Below are positions 20,389-31,900 of a stretch of DNA of 64,000 nucleotides, piece after piece. The stretch lies in NCBI GenBank assembly GCA_014885115.2, contig WKLE02000570.1, forward strand, positions 1-64,000. Reading direction: 5' to 3'. This DNA is from Asterionellopsis glacialis. Its lineage: Eukaryota > Bacillariophyta > Plagiogrammaphyceae > Rhaphoneidales > Asterionellopsidaceae. Under the pieces are notes generated by a model, which searched no databases, was not told where the DNA came from, and was given only the letters and a program-made list of their open reading frames with translations. A program made the position numbers and the translations under genes. The number at the start of each line of letters is the position of its first letter. Position 1 is the first letter of the stretch.

Positions 20389-21549
20389 GGTGTTTCGATT
20401 TGCTTTTAGTGTCGGTACATGAATCCCAGGCAATCATGAGAAAGATGAGACACACAAAACGAAGGAGAGAACTGTGGGTGATGGTGATGGAGGGAGTAGA
20501 GCAAGGTGAAAGGTCAGAGGACAGACTTGCTAAATTTGAAGTAATTTTGTGCCAGTGCCCTCTAGAGCTGGATACCCGGGGGTACCAGGTTCAGTAGTCC
20601 TAGATCATTCCTCGCTATTGCTAGCTCACAAAACTGACAAATTCTACACGCATGCTGTTGTATGCAGCTGCTGCTGCAAAAACATATTATCTTACAAATA
20701 AAATTCTCGGGTATTTCATCTCCTCAGGTCACCGTTAGTGTATGTACCCTTTCATGAAGGGGTCTGCAAGAATTTTGGTGTAGTGGTGGAACTCTCGCTT
20801 TTTCAATGTTTGAAACAAACTTGATTTGGTTACTTGATTCGCACTTCTAAGGCTACGCGCTGTATAGCTAAAGTACTGGGTCCCACAAAAATCGTGCATA
20901 GCTGTTATGCCGTAGTTGTCACCTTGTTCATCTCTTGGACAATTGGATTAATGCCGAATGAAAGCAAATGCTATTCACAACAATATTTAATATCCTTCAG
21001 CGGACAAGAATAATTATGCTAGCCTTGTTGAAGCAATGGTCGTCTTTGCAGGTGCAAATCTATTATTGAGAACTTAGTCGTCGGTTTGGGTGTATACGCT
21101 TTTTCGGAAACCCAGTCTATGCCCTTGTTCATTTTTATGCGAAGATTGTTAGAGAAATAATGAAAGACAAACAGTCCTAAAGTGATTCGCGGTGTTTTAA
21201 TTTTCTTACTTAAGGTACAATTGTGTGTGGAGTGACCATGATATTCGATGAAAAATGCTCTCCCGAACGTGATGCACATGAAACATGTTATACTATAGGG
21301 ACTCCAGAACCGATTCACTAGCTTGATGGTCATCACCAATTGCACAAATATATTATACTGTACGGACTGCAGAACAGATTCGCTAGCTTGATGGTCATCA
21401 ATGTTTTGGATTGAAATTCTTTCCAGAGATCTCATTTGTAGTAAGCACAGGTGGATCTTCTAAATCTAGACATCTCCTAAGAAGCTATCAGCGAAAGCAC
21501 TAAATAGTTATAATTTCAAAAAACTAAAGAGTCTCTCCCAAAGTCCCGA
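20389..21549. other. Gene-free spacer with a 65-bp tandem repeat
   Basis: No frame with coding character on either strand. One GGTACCAGGT motif lies at about 20581. A tandem direct repeat at 21288-21403 is listed separately. Confidence 0.5.
21288..21403. repeat. Tandem direct repeat, 65-bp period, about 1.8 copies
   Basis: TTATACT starts at 21288 and again at 21353. The two copies share GACT-C-GAAC-GATTC-CTAGC and then CTAGCTTGATGGTCATCA almost exactly, with a few substitutions. Confidence 0.85.
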
Positions 21550-22504
21550 TTAAAAAAAAGCTGGCCCAAGAAGGTATCCTCCTAGTGCACACATGATAAC
21601 GACACTGACCAAGTTAACCTGTGCATTTGATAGAATATTAATTCCCGACACGAGTTTGGCATTTTGGGGGAAATTCTCATGTTGATATGTCATCTTGCTA
21701 TCGGGGTCGAAATAAGACTCTTGAAGCGTAGCACCAAGCAAGGAGTCTACAAGCGATCCCAGCAAACCACAGACTGTACCAAAAGTAATTATTTTCAATG
21801 GTTGCAGCGGTGACAAGCCACTGGCAGTATCCATGAGTACTGTAAATAGTCCCACTAGAAATCCACCTATTCCACTACATACTATTCCCCAGAGAGAAAT
21901 CCCCCCATTTGTACCCGGGGGTACCCGTCGAAATGTTGTTATTAAAACAGGGTCTGTGTCTGACAGAATGCCTAATTCAGATGCTAGTGTATCGGCCAAT
22001 ACTGTTGCATGGTGTGCCAGAACAGCGCTAGCAAAAAATGATGCCAAAGGTGCATCCTTAAAATTAATTGGCTGTTCCTCTCCACAATACCACACATGTG
22101 AAAGATTGCATATGACAGATACTATACTGCTGCAGAGAACTTGACTTGCCCCACGCACGGCACCACCTTCCTCGGAGGAATCTAGTTTTTTCTTTACATC
22201 CATTTTATATTTTGTTGCTTTTGAAGCAACCTTTGGTATGTCCACGCAAAAGATAGTAATTGTGAGATGAATTCAAGATGTAACATTTTTTATTATCAAC
22301 AATTCTTCATGTGCTTGCTTTCCTTACCAAATAAAAGAATAACAGGACAAATCCGCGAAGGCCGGATGCGACACTCAAAAAACCTACTGTCCATGCGGCG
22401 ATAGCACCAGCTTTTGAAAGTGACTTCCGTTTGACACCTCGTAGCGACAAAGCTGTTGCGATCACACAACCAAGGACTGTCAAATGCGTTCCAAATGGCT
22501 GCAT
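21550..22504 (-). CDS. TMEM19/VTE6-like integral membrane protein (DUF92 family)
   Basis: Two exons, 22328-22504 and 21550-22230, joined by a 97-nt phase-0 intron, give 285 residues from the ATG at 22504. Signature blocks of the family are clear: RKSLSKAGAIAAWTVGF, SKATKYK, GASQVL, LADTLASELGIL, LITTFRRVPPGTNGGIS and LLGSLVDSLLGATLQ. Several hydrophobic helices span the protein. Plant VTE6 phosphorylates phytyl phosphate for tocopherol and phylloquinone synthesis in plastids; animal TMEM19 has no settled role. I see no plastid signal here (N-terminus MQPFGTHLTVLGC), so localisation is open. The ADT-SELG and GTNGG motifs likely form the active face. Confidence 0.85.
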
Positions 22505-24095
22505 CTTATACTAATGTTTTAGGCAAATACCGGAGTGTCTCAATGATATAAATAAAGTTTCATGCAATTGCAATTTCCAGAATTTCAGGGTGCCAATCAG
22601 ACTAAAACTAGGACAAACACTGACATGACCAATGAGTTCACAACCAGATAGAAGATGTTGGTCAAGCGGATCATGGACACCTGAAGCTATCGGTATCCAT
22701 GAAGATCTCAAAATTTCAGCGAATTTGTGCGCGTGATCCCTCTGAGGGCGGGGGTTACACTCTGCTCTTGGAAGAGCTCGCGTTGACAGTACCAGGTAAT
22801 CCAGGTTAGATACCGGTGCCGTACCAGGTAGGACTGTACCTGGTACAAAATCGATAACCCGCCGGGTACCAGTACAGTCGGTAATGAATGAGGTTACTAC
22901 CTGGGTACCTGTAAAGAGTTACCGATAGATATTATTCGATAGAGCCTTAGCACTGGTACCAGGTATGGTAGGATTGTACCCAGGTAAGGTAACCACGATT
23001 CCAAGGTCCTAGGTAGGTACCAGGTACTTGTCAGCCATGTAGGTTCTACCAGATTATTTTTTTCCAATTGTACTACTAGAAAATGAAGAAATGGAGAACA
23101 TCGTAAATGATAATACTGTAGATCGTAAAAAAGCTAGTATTGTTTCCTCTATGGCATTACTAATTTAGCTACAGTAGGAACCTTCTCGCACTTATATGGC
23201 TGATCCGTGTAGTGAGGATATACCTGTTTTGGAATCATCACCAAGAGAATAATACTAAGTTTTGATTATTATTGTCTTGGTCGCACTACTGATATTATAA
23301 TCTTCAAACGATACTTTTACCAGAGATTCCTTAATTGCTTTTCTACGATCACAATCACACTTTTTATTTCATACTAAATAATCATTATGTAATATCTCAT
23401 ACAAAGAGGCAGTAGTAGTGTGAAAGGAATTCAATTTTCATATTGCAGAGATGCCAAAATAAAATTGCCTTTTGCTTCGTCGTGCAATTGTAAATTTGAA
23501 TACTGTAAAAAGGCTGTTTCCTTCGTGACATTATGAGATTTGATAAGAGTATTCTCGAAAATAGTACAAAAATACTAGCAAGTAAAGGCAACTATAGCAG
23601 ATACAGAAAGGTCAATATGAAATGGAGTTTTTCAAACTACTGTATGGGTGTTCTTTGTGTTGAAGATTTCACTTAACACAAGATACTAAGTGATAAACAA
23701 TTCAGTGCCGGAGATCTTCAACTGACAATAATATAGTTTTCTATCTGTTGAAACGAGAACCCCGTCTCCGGAGAAAGACACCGCGCACTAACTCATAGAC
23801 CCAGAAAAAGGAACTCGTTGGAAACTCTCGAAGAATTTATGAAATCTTGATCGCAAGGTGAAAGCAGGTTAGAGTTGACTGCAATCTTCAATCGCGAAAA
23901 AATCCATTGTTTGATTTGACGACATTCTTGGTCTTGAAAGAGAACCCCGATGCTTTGTGCTTCTTCTTTAGACGAATTCCAGAAGCAGGCAACCATCCAG
24001 GATCCTCACTTCCACAGCATACTACTTGAAATCCCCAAAGTCAAAGAGGTGAGAATAGTATTAGTTGATTGTAAATGTGGCATGATCGTACTTGA
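22505..24095. other. Long gene-free spacer
   Basis: About 1.6 kb without supported genes. The left part (22788-23030) is packed with GTAC-type motifs (listed separately); the remainder is AT-rich with no recognised element. The last 300 nt contain no convincing upstream exon for the gene at 24096. Confidence 0.55.
22788..23030. repeat. Cluster of ACCAGGTA/TACCTGGT motifs
   Basis: Within about 240 nt I count five copies of the 8-mer ACCAGGTA or its complement (near 22791, 22823, 22838, 22954, 23018) plus degenerate forms such as GTACCAGTAC, TACCTGGGTACCTG and TACCCAGGTA. Many extend to the near-palindrome GTACCAGGTAC. They are not evenly spaced, so this is not a simple tandem array. Confidence 0.75.
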
Positions 24096-25361
24096 ATGAA
24101 TGATAACTCACCAGTGTCAAGTTTCTGCAAAAAACTGAAGCCGTCCACTGAGAAGGACCACGACTCGCTTAACTGGAACGGCGAGGACGAAATGAACTTT
24201 AATAGAAACATTAGTATGCTCTCGTCTGATCCTACTAGCCAAGAAAAATCTGTTGTGCAATCGAATATTGCTTCACGGGAGCCTGCTCATCCAGGGCAGG
24301 TATCAAACAAGCAGCCAGTATCCAGCTCTTCCAAGGACGAGAAAAATTTGTGCAGAGCTACTGATAATTCTAAATCAACGAATCTGGCGTTCACAAAAAG
24401 GGGGCACCGTCGCCTGCCATGCAAGGCAAGAGGAGTCCCAGAAGATCACAACGCCATCACAGCATTTTTCGATATTGCAGAGGATACAGAACATGGAGCA
24501 ATATTAATATGTAGTCATCCTGAATGCGCCGGGAGCGGGCGTCGCTTTCGATATTGTGCAACCTGTTCTATCCCGGTGGCAAAGCGCAACTTCTTGAAAC
24601 GCCACTCTCATGACGGTCGCCCAATAAAGCCACTCCCCTCGTCTAAGGGAAAGAAAAAGGTGTCTTCCGATGATGAGATGGCAGCAAATGTGGACACAGA
24701 GAAGAAAGCGCAATCTGACAGCTCGATGGGATCAGAAGAGGACGACGATATTGGGGATTCAGTAGAAGATGCACTTGATCGATATTTAGATTCAGAGGAG
24801 TCAACAAATGGCGAAGGTCATCAAACACACCAACCAAGTGCTACAATATCCCCCGGGCCCTTTCTTCAAATGCCTGCCCAATCTTCCACAGTTAACTTTC
24901 ACGCACCCAAGCTTCACGAGAGTTTGCACACGCTAGATGAAGCCCACCCTCATTCTTCAAAGCAACATTCAGTTCAGCCTACCCCAAATTTCATTAGTAC
25001 TTTGAATAAAGCCCCCCCTGTTTATGGTGGGCCACAAGTTTCAATGCATCTAACTCCAAGAGAAATCCAGTGGGTGAAGCTACTCCATAGCCGCCCCTCG
25101 ACGGATAACACAACTCTTATGCATCATTGGATGGAATCTGTTCTGCTTCTTTCAGAAGCGAAACATAGTGACAACGCTATTGCCCACCAGTCTTCAAATC
25201 CTTCAGTTAATTTGCTTCATGTCAACCATGGAGCAAATTCAAATACCGGTAAGCGTCCGTCAATTGGACATACTTCTGACAAGGAAGACTTTAAACGTAT
25301 TCGTTTGGGCTCGCTTGGGGACATGAGTTTTATGCAAGATGTGGCAGATATTTTTGACTAA
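24096..25361 (+). CDS. Protein with a diatom-type Cys/His domain, function unknown
   Basis: Unspliced, 421 residues from an ATG. Residues about 103-172 form the only conserved-looking block: RRLPCKARG, EDHNAITAFFDI, HGA, CSHPEC, GRRFRYCATC, PVAKRNFLKRHSH. The spaced Cys and His residues (CxxxxC, CxxC, HxH) suggest one zinc site. I recall similar blocks in many diatom predicted proteins, but I know of no assigned function. The rest is low complexity: Ser-rich N-terminus, basic patch GKKKV, acidic stretch (EEDDDIGD), Pro/His/Gln-rich middle and a short C-terminal basic/hydrophobic end. Composition suggests a nuclear protein, possibly a DNA-binding regulator; that is inference only. Confidence 0.7.
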   Translation: MNDNSPVSSFCKKLKPSTEKDHDSLNWNGEDEMNFNRNISMLSSDPTSQEKSVVQSNIASREPAHPGQVSNKQPVSSSSKDEKNLCRATDNSKSTNLAFTKRGHRRLPCKARGVPEDHNAITAFFDIAEDTEHGAILICSHPECAGSGRRFRYCATCSIPVAKRNFLKRHSHDGRPIKPLPSSKGKKKVSSDDEMAANVDTEKKAQSDSSMGSEEDDDIGDSVEDALDRYLDSEESTNGEGHQTHQPSATISPGPFLQMPAQSSTVNFHAPKLHESLHTLDEAHPHSSKQHSVQPTPNFISTLNKAPPVYGGPQVSMHLTPREIQWVKLLHSRPSTDNTTLMHHWMESVLLLSEAKHSDNAIAHQSSNPSVNLLHVNHGANSNTGKRPSIGHTSDKEDFKRIRLGSLGDMSFMQDVADIFD

Positions 25362-26257
25362 GACATGGAAAGCCAAAAGACTACCACGGTTTTGTATCAA
25401 TGTTTCAATACAACTGCTTCAATTTTGGACTCGCTACTTAAATTCTCTATGGCCTCGAATGAACTATTCTCGCTGCAGAGATTCATCTAAGGAAACAAAT
25501 AGTACCCTTTAAATATTCTTTCTTCTTTCTCTCTGGTTCATACCATTGTTTCTCTCTTACTATATTTGGGGGGGGGGGGTCTGATCATACCTGATAGATG
25601 ACAATTGAAGTAAGCGTAGTCACACTTCAATTCCCTAGCTAGTGTCAGTCATAGTTGATAGTACAGAGGAGAAACAAGTAGTATGGTCGCACGTAAATGT
25701 TTTACTACTCCCGACACCAGGTACTTGTTCCAAGTTCCCGGCATGTCTGAAAAGAAGAAAATTCTGGTGCTAAACCCGGTAGTCTACGACCAGAACTACT
25801 CGTACCAGGTACAATGGGAGATTTCGGTGATTTTGTGAGACATAAGACATCCGAAAAAAACAGTATGTACTGTACGTGCAAGTAAAGATATCCTGATGCC
25901 ATAGTAATTAATGAACAAATAATATTCCTACTAATTATATTTAAAATGTCTATGCTACGTAGAGTATTAGATATTAAATTATTTTCTTTTGGGGGGGGAT
26001 TTGGGGAGGGATGAAGATTCAGGGGTGATTAAAGAAGGTTCAAAGGTGGGTCTGTCTGTCTATACGGTAGGAATATTATGAGAGCAAGAGTCGACTCTAG
26101 AGACTATCGAGACTATCGAAGCGTCTCACGGGCGACTCGTCTTCGTCACAGTTGAAATATGCCGGCGCTGTCTGCGTGTTGATATCTCCTGCTGTTAGAG
26201 ATTTCACCTGTAGTCCGACCTGCTCCAAGGTGTTAATTCAAGGATCCTTTGTCAACC
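25362..26257. other. Spacer upstream of NDUFB10
   Basis: No supported gene. It contains a G-run (25568-25579), a second at 25991-25998, ACCAGGTA copies at about 25718 and 25804, and a short direct repeat of GACTATCGA near 26101-26117. Confidence 0.55.
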
Positions 26258-26922
26258 ATGACGACGATGTACGATGATACCAAGCAGTATGAGGGGACTC
26301 TTACCCCTTATCCGCATGAGGAACGAGGCAGTGAGGTGAGTTGAAATAATTGACGACAAAAAGGAGTTGCTGCTGATCGGGAAGAATCCACGTAGAATGC
26401 AGTACTCATCGTACGAAACAGTGCGTAGGTTAATGATTGACAACAGCCAGGAAGGAGTAGAACAGGCAGTGCTTCCAGAGAGACGACTTCAATTTCTTTT
26501 GTTGCAATAATATCCTATCAATATCTAACATATGACCCATTGTTGTTTTTCACATGCATACAGAGGGGTCGTGCAAAAGATCCTGTCAAATTCCTTTTAG
26601 CGACAGAGCAACGGGCGGTAAGTACTATGTTTATTTCAAGAACTCTAGTTTTTTGTGGAAGAGGCCATGATTGGTTTTCAATATCTCATTTTTAAATTCT
26701 TGTTCGTATTCGGAAACTCTAATCCAGCGTGAACGTCAAGTTGCGTATGAAACTGTGAAGATTTTGAGAAAGAGGGTGATTGAGTGCTACCGTAAGGAGG
26801 GTGTAAACCATTACGATAACTGCAAGAAACCTGTTGCGGATTATTACGACGTCATTATAAAGAAGGATCTTGGACAAGTTCAGCCCAAGTGGGAAAACCC
26901 TGAGAAAATGGATGGATGGTAA
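26258..26922 (+). CDS. NDUFB10: Mitochondrial complex I subunit NDUFB10 (PDSW)
   Basis: Three exons, 26258-26335, 26564-26617 and 26728-26922, all spliced in phase 0 (introns of 228 and 110 nt), give 108 residues. The last exon carries the family signature: RERQVAYETVKILRKRV, CYRKEGVNHYDNC, ADYYDVI and a terminal PKWENPEKMDGW, close in layout to plant NDUFB10 (PDSW) proteins of about 105 residues. It is an accessory subunit of the membrane arm of NADH:ubiquinone oxidoreductase; the two Cys of the central motif are typical of intermembrane-space-facing subunits. No cleavable presequence is visible, as usual for this subunit. The two short 5' exons are predicted from splice sites and frame. Confidence 0.85.
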
Positions 26923-27013
26923 ATTATGATTGATATCGATAGACCGTTTGGTGAACTTATAGTGTTATAATCTGTAACAATTAACAGAAAAGCTACATAA
27001 CTTTCGTTTTTAC

Positions 27014-28360
27014 TTACTTGTCGTTTTGGTCGTAGAATTGAAACATAATTGGGACTACCTGTTTACGACTGGCTCGAGCATTGCTTTGCGAAAATTGCCG
27101 AACAGTCAAGCCGCCTTCTAGATTCTTAGTCGATACTTCAGTCAGACCAAGCATGTCAGTTTGTTGCAATAAAAAGCCGGCCATACTGTTCAGAAGTGTT
27201 GTGTCTTTCCCTGCCAACAAAAGTTCTCTTTTAGGAACATCATCAACCACAGTCATGCTCAAAACTGCAAGCAGAGGAATATTAGCCGATTCCATATACT
27301 GGTTGATTTCAGAAGCTAAGTCTTTCTTCGATACGAATGAGGCCATTGGAAGCAATACCGACGATGCACCAAATATGCTTCCCGACGATTCATGTTGAAA
27401 ACTCTTATAATCTAGACGCAAAGCATCGATGACACTCAGTTCACTCCAAAATTCAGGGTCAAACTTTGAGTCTCTCAAGTACTCATAAAACTTAGTAAGA
27501 TCCGGTGCATCAGAATCGCCCCGGAGAAATTCTGCTTGATTTGGGAGATCCGACCAATTTGTGTTTTGTAAAAGTGTGTCAATAGCTGCCTGGTCCCGAT
27601 CAGTGCCCTTGTGTGCTTCTGGGGACATGTTGACAGTATCTAACAAAATTGGACCCAGCAAGGCCAATGACAGGTCAGGTCTGTATGGGCTTTCAGTTGC
27701 TGAAAGGGTTTTCATTCGTTCTGCAATCAACGTACATGTAGATCCCACCAACGCACGTTCACCCTCGAATGCAATTTGCCGTAAATCACCTTTAACTTCT
27801 TCGTGACTTCCCATATCAAGATGATGATCAAGTATCTCTACAGGGTCCCATAAATTGTACTCCTTTGATAGAGCATTGTGATCAACCATGGTAACTTTTC
27901 GCTTAGTATTAACAAGGTCATGATCATCATCCACAAAAATCAACTTATCTGTATCTACACCAACAATTTCCAACAGCAGAACAGTTTCTCTGCGAAGGCA
28001 AAGGTCGGCTCTTTTAATTGAAACCAATGGTGTCAAAGGTTTTGACTGCAACGAGTCGACGTAGGATAAAGACAAAGCAGAAATAATGCTATCAGCATCT
28101 CCAGCTTCATTCCCCAAGACTACATGGTTTGCGGAGGACGGATCTTGTTGTTTTAGAAAGTCACCGAAACTCTGAGCTTTGCCTTCGACTGGCATAGATG
28201 ACATTTTTTTGGAAATGCAGGTACCCCGAGACACTGTTCCAGTGTTTCGACCTAAAAGGGCCCAGGAACGAGATAAACGAGCAAGGAAGAAAATTGTTGA
28301 AAAAAGAACCCACAACGTAACCTGTTGATGATGGTATTCTTTCTTTTGTATGCGAAGCAT
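27014..28360 (-). CDS. DHH-family exopolyphosphatase/Prune-like phosphoesterase
   Basis: Unspliced, 448 residues from the ATG at 28360. An N-terminal hydrophobic stretch (VTLWVLFSTIFFLARL, about 13-28) may be a signal or anchor; an internal Met-rich start (MSSMPVEG, about 53) could give a cytosolic form. Catalytic motifs follow: VVLGNEAGDADSIISAL (about 80-96), FVDDDH, MVDHN, and EILDHHLDMG (about 178-187), the DHH metal site. The C-terminal DHHA2 domain includes GASSVLLPMASFV and LLAVLSMTVVDD. Family members are yeast PPX1 (cleaves inorganic polyphosphate) and Prune (short-chain polyphosphate and cyclic nucleotides); which substrate applies here is not decidable by eye. It is divergent from the surface-protein gene downstream. 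Confidence 0.82.
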   Translation of the reverse strand: MLRIQKKEYHHQQVTLWVLFSTIFFLARLSRSWALLGRNTGTVSRGTCISKKMSSMPVEGKAQSFGDFLKQQDPSSANHVVLGNEAGDADSIISALSLSYVDSLQSKPLTPLVSIKRADLCLRRETVLLLEIVGVDTDKLIFVDDDHDLVNTKRKVTMVDHNALSKEYNLWDPVEILDHHLDMGSHEEVKGDLRQIAFEGERALVGSTCTLIAERMKTLSATESPYRPDLSLALLGPILLDTVNMSPEAHKGTDRDQAAIDTLLQNTNWSDLPNQAEFLRGDSDAPDLTKFYEYLRDSKFDPEFWSELSVIDALRLDYKSFQHESSGSIFGASSVLLPMASFVSKKDLASEINQYMESANIPLLAVLSMTVVDDVPKRELLLAGKDTTLLNSMAGFLLQQTDMLGLTEVSTKNLEGGLTVRQFSQSNARASRKQVVPIMFQFYDQNDK

Positions 28361-28983
28361 AAAAACTTTCTTTCTCGATGTCCCTGTAGTCCTTGAATTA
28401 TTTTGTTGGATACAGTACAAAGGTCAGTAGGACGACCTTCGAGATATCCTCTTTTGCTCCTGTTCCTGATGGTTTTTGTGGTTGTGTCCGCCTTGTTCTC
28501 ACTCAGTATTCAGTACTGTATGTCGAATGTTGGATTTTTCAGATTGAGGTCCCCGTGGAGAAAGGCAAGCGCTATTCATACTAGGGTGAGTGTTAAAAAA
28601 TGTATGTGGGAGAAAAAATATAAGAGATGAATATTTAAAAAGGAGCTCGAGAGCTCTCAAGAGAGATTACCTCTTGGGCAACAAGGCAATCTGAAATCAT
28701 AAAATCGAGACAAGACTCGATTTTCTCTAGAGTAGAGTGTGAACTGTTGGACCAAGAAGTCTCTTTTTATCAAAGAACTATGATATTATTCCATATCCCA
28801 ACTTTAGCACTTCAATTGTTTGGAATGATACGACAGGAAAAATTGGTTGCAAAAGCCAGTTCGTTCCCATTCAACTTTGTATGTTCAATGTTTTTCGTTT
28901 GTCACGAAGGTTTGTAACCGAAAGCATTTCTAACTTTCTTCAAATTTTCTCACGAATGTTCGTGGTTCTATTGTCTTAAGCAG
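28361..28983. other. Spacer that may hold the first exon of the FG-GAP gene
   Basis: No gene is certain. A candidate first exon at 28469-28585 opens with an ATG, encodes a hydrophobic start (MVFVVVSALFSLSI) and ends at AGG before GTGAGT in phase 0, matching the phase of the acceptor at 28981-28983; the intron would be about 400 nt, long for this window. An alternative ATG at 28780 gives a less convincing start. Confidence 0.3.
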
Positions 28984-31900
28984 TCAGATGTAAAAGATAG
29001 ACGTCTTGACACTATTGAACTAAATCAAGTTGGAAATGATCTTTATGGTGCACCAGGTTTGGACTATCAATCGAGTCATACAGAATTTGGTACAACTGTA
29101 ATTTTGTCTCAAACAGATGGATCGCGTATCGCGGTTGGAGCCCCTCTCCATGGTTGGACCACTCAGTTTCAAAATTCTTCAAATTTCGCGTCAAAGGAAT
29201 CTGGTGGGGTGTTTCTTTACAATTATGTCAGTACACTATCAAGTTCCCAATGGGAACTACTGTGGTTTTTGACGGGCGATCCAGGTGAAAAAATTGGAAG
29301 TCGATTCTCATTGGCGGCGGACGGAACACGTGTTGCTGTTCGTCGATACAATACCAATCCATCATCTGTGCAAGTTTATGACATTCATTCTGATGGAAAA
29401 TTTAATCTTGTTGGGTCACAGATTAACAGTTTCGCCAATGGTGATACTGTAACTCTTTCTCCAGACGGGAAACGACTTGCTGTTAGTTCTGAGAGTTTCA
29501 ACAAATCTGCTGGATGTGTCGAAATATATGAACTTGATACGGTTGAAGCATGGAGAAAGGTTGGTACAATCGACTGTAATACCAATATGGATACAATCGG
29601 TACTAGTATTCAACAACAACGGTGTGGATGGATTACATCTTTCTCTCTTTCAGGTGATCGTTTGGCCATTTCATCTCCCAACTATAGTAGTGATGGAGTT
29701 CCGAAGCGTGGACGAGTTCAAGTCTATAACTATATCGGTTTGAAACAGACTTGGAAACAACTTGGAAGAAGCGTTATCGGCATACATGCTGATGATCGAC
29801 TAGGATTTTCCATGAGTTTGAGCAGCGATGGTACAAGTCTGGTTGTTGGAATACCTGGAGGTGACGGTGACTCCTTCAAGCGCGGGGTTGTACAGGTTTT
29901 TCATTTCATCAATGAAGACTGGGTTCAAAAGGGCAGCATAATGCAAGGCCAAATCGACAATGATAGATTTGGTCGGTCTGTATCAATATCCCATGATGGT
30001 AATAGGATTGCCGCATCATCCTATATGCATGACCAACAGCGTGGTCAACTACGAGTCTTTCAGTATTCTGGTGAGAATGAGAATTGGGTTCAAGTTGGTA
30101 CAGATATTGATGGAGATTCTCCTCGTGATCGATTTGGATTTGGCATTTTTAGTGTGACGATGACAGGTACGGGAGATAGGGTTGCTTCAGGGTCGATTTT
30201 TCATCGTAATAGCTATGGACTGTCTACCGGTCGCGTCCGTGTATTTGGAGACTCCGAACTGAGTCATGGATTGTGTGGATTCCCAATCGACATGCTCGCA
30301 GGAAAGGACCCCTTTGAAAATTTAGAAATGACCTGCAATGATGCCGCAAGGACGAGTGGTGAATGCCGTGATACTTTCTTCTTTTCGGCATACCAATGCG
30401 AATGGATCAACGGTCGGTGTACATCAAATGCTGATGGAACCAATGAGGACTCCGAGTGTCCAATCATAGTAAATAAAACAAGGTGCGAATCTACAACCTG
30501 GTCAGGTCCTCGAAGGTGTATTTGGTATTCATTCAATGATCGAGCCCCCCCTCCAGCGCCAGAATGGGACACAAATAGTGCATATTGCGGATATCCCGTT
30601 GATTTTATTGATGGTACAGATGATCCCTTTGCTAAGCCTCGTCAACCCTGTCATACAACTGCACAAACACACGAAGTTTGCACAAACTCGAGTTTTTTGG
30701 CGGTTTACGAATGTTTCTGGGAAGATGGTAGGTGTACATCTCAAGCCGTACATGTTGCTGAAGATGCCACATGCTCACAAAAAGATTCCCAAAATCTATG
30801 TGACGAATCTAAATGGGTTGGATCTCGTGCTTGTTTTTGGTACGATGAAGAATCATCAGCATTACCCCAGGGCCCTTCGTCTAGATTATCTCTTCCTCCA
30901 TCATCAAGAATAAGTTTTTCGGCAAAACCGACCTTCACATCGACGGCAAGTGAAAGTCCTCACATAATCAAGGGTCCCATCGAAAACTTCCAACCTCCGG
31001 TATCGCAGCCTATCATGATTGAATTGCCACCCCATCAAATGCCAATTTTGTCACCGAACGAAAATAGTATATCTCCCAGTATCCAACCACCATCTGATGC
31101 TAAAACAAAGACGCAATCACCTCTTTCTTATCTGAGCCCCTCTTCCCATCCTGCATCAGATAAAGGTAATAATTTTATGTCTCCAATCATTGCACCAACT
31201 TTCTCGAATGCGCCGATGGGAACCAAAAAATCCCTACAGCCAACCACAAATCCGACTTTCTGGTTTGAACAAAAGCCAACGCCAATGATTCAGATTTCAT
31301 TTGCTCCAACAATCGACGGAGATAATGTGGTGACAGCATGTCAATGTGATACAAGCTTGAGAAAGTGTATAGATGAGCCTGTGAGAGAAGACCAATCTCT
31401 CTATATATGTCTTTCCATCTCGACTCAAGATGAAAACAATTCAGTAGCCGAATTTGTTGCTATCCGTGATATAACCATCGTCCAAGCAGGGGAACTTTCA
31501 GACACCGTCATTCGGCACTTTACATCAAATCTATTAACATTTGTGAGTGTAGAAGAAAAGCATGCATCTATACGAACTGAATTAAAACCTAGATTTTACA
31601 GTGCCGATACAGTCGATCATGTTTCTGTGGAAGGGGTCGTTATTATTGCGCAGGCTGGTAAACGCCTAGATCTTCAAAAGCGCAAAGGTGGTGATAATGA
31701 ACACCGTTTTGAAACAGCAACAATCGAAGGTAATTTTCAATTTCAAGTTGGTTTAGTTCCGTCTTTGCAAAACACACAGTCCGTCACCATAACGGTAGAA
31801 CAACCTGATGATGATGAGACTGATCCAGAATCAACAGCATGGAGTTGGAAGGGCTTAGCTACAATCTTTACAGCGGTAGGGTTATCGATTTTCCTTCTAA

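Noticed and set aside
21019..21435. Minus-strand 138-codon frame
   Set aside because: It runs through the 65-bp tandem repeat and has no coding character or family similarity.
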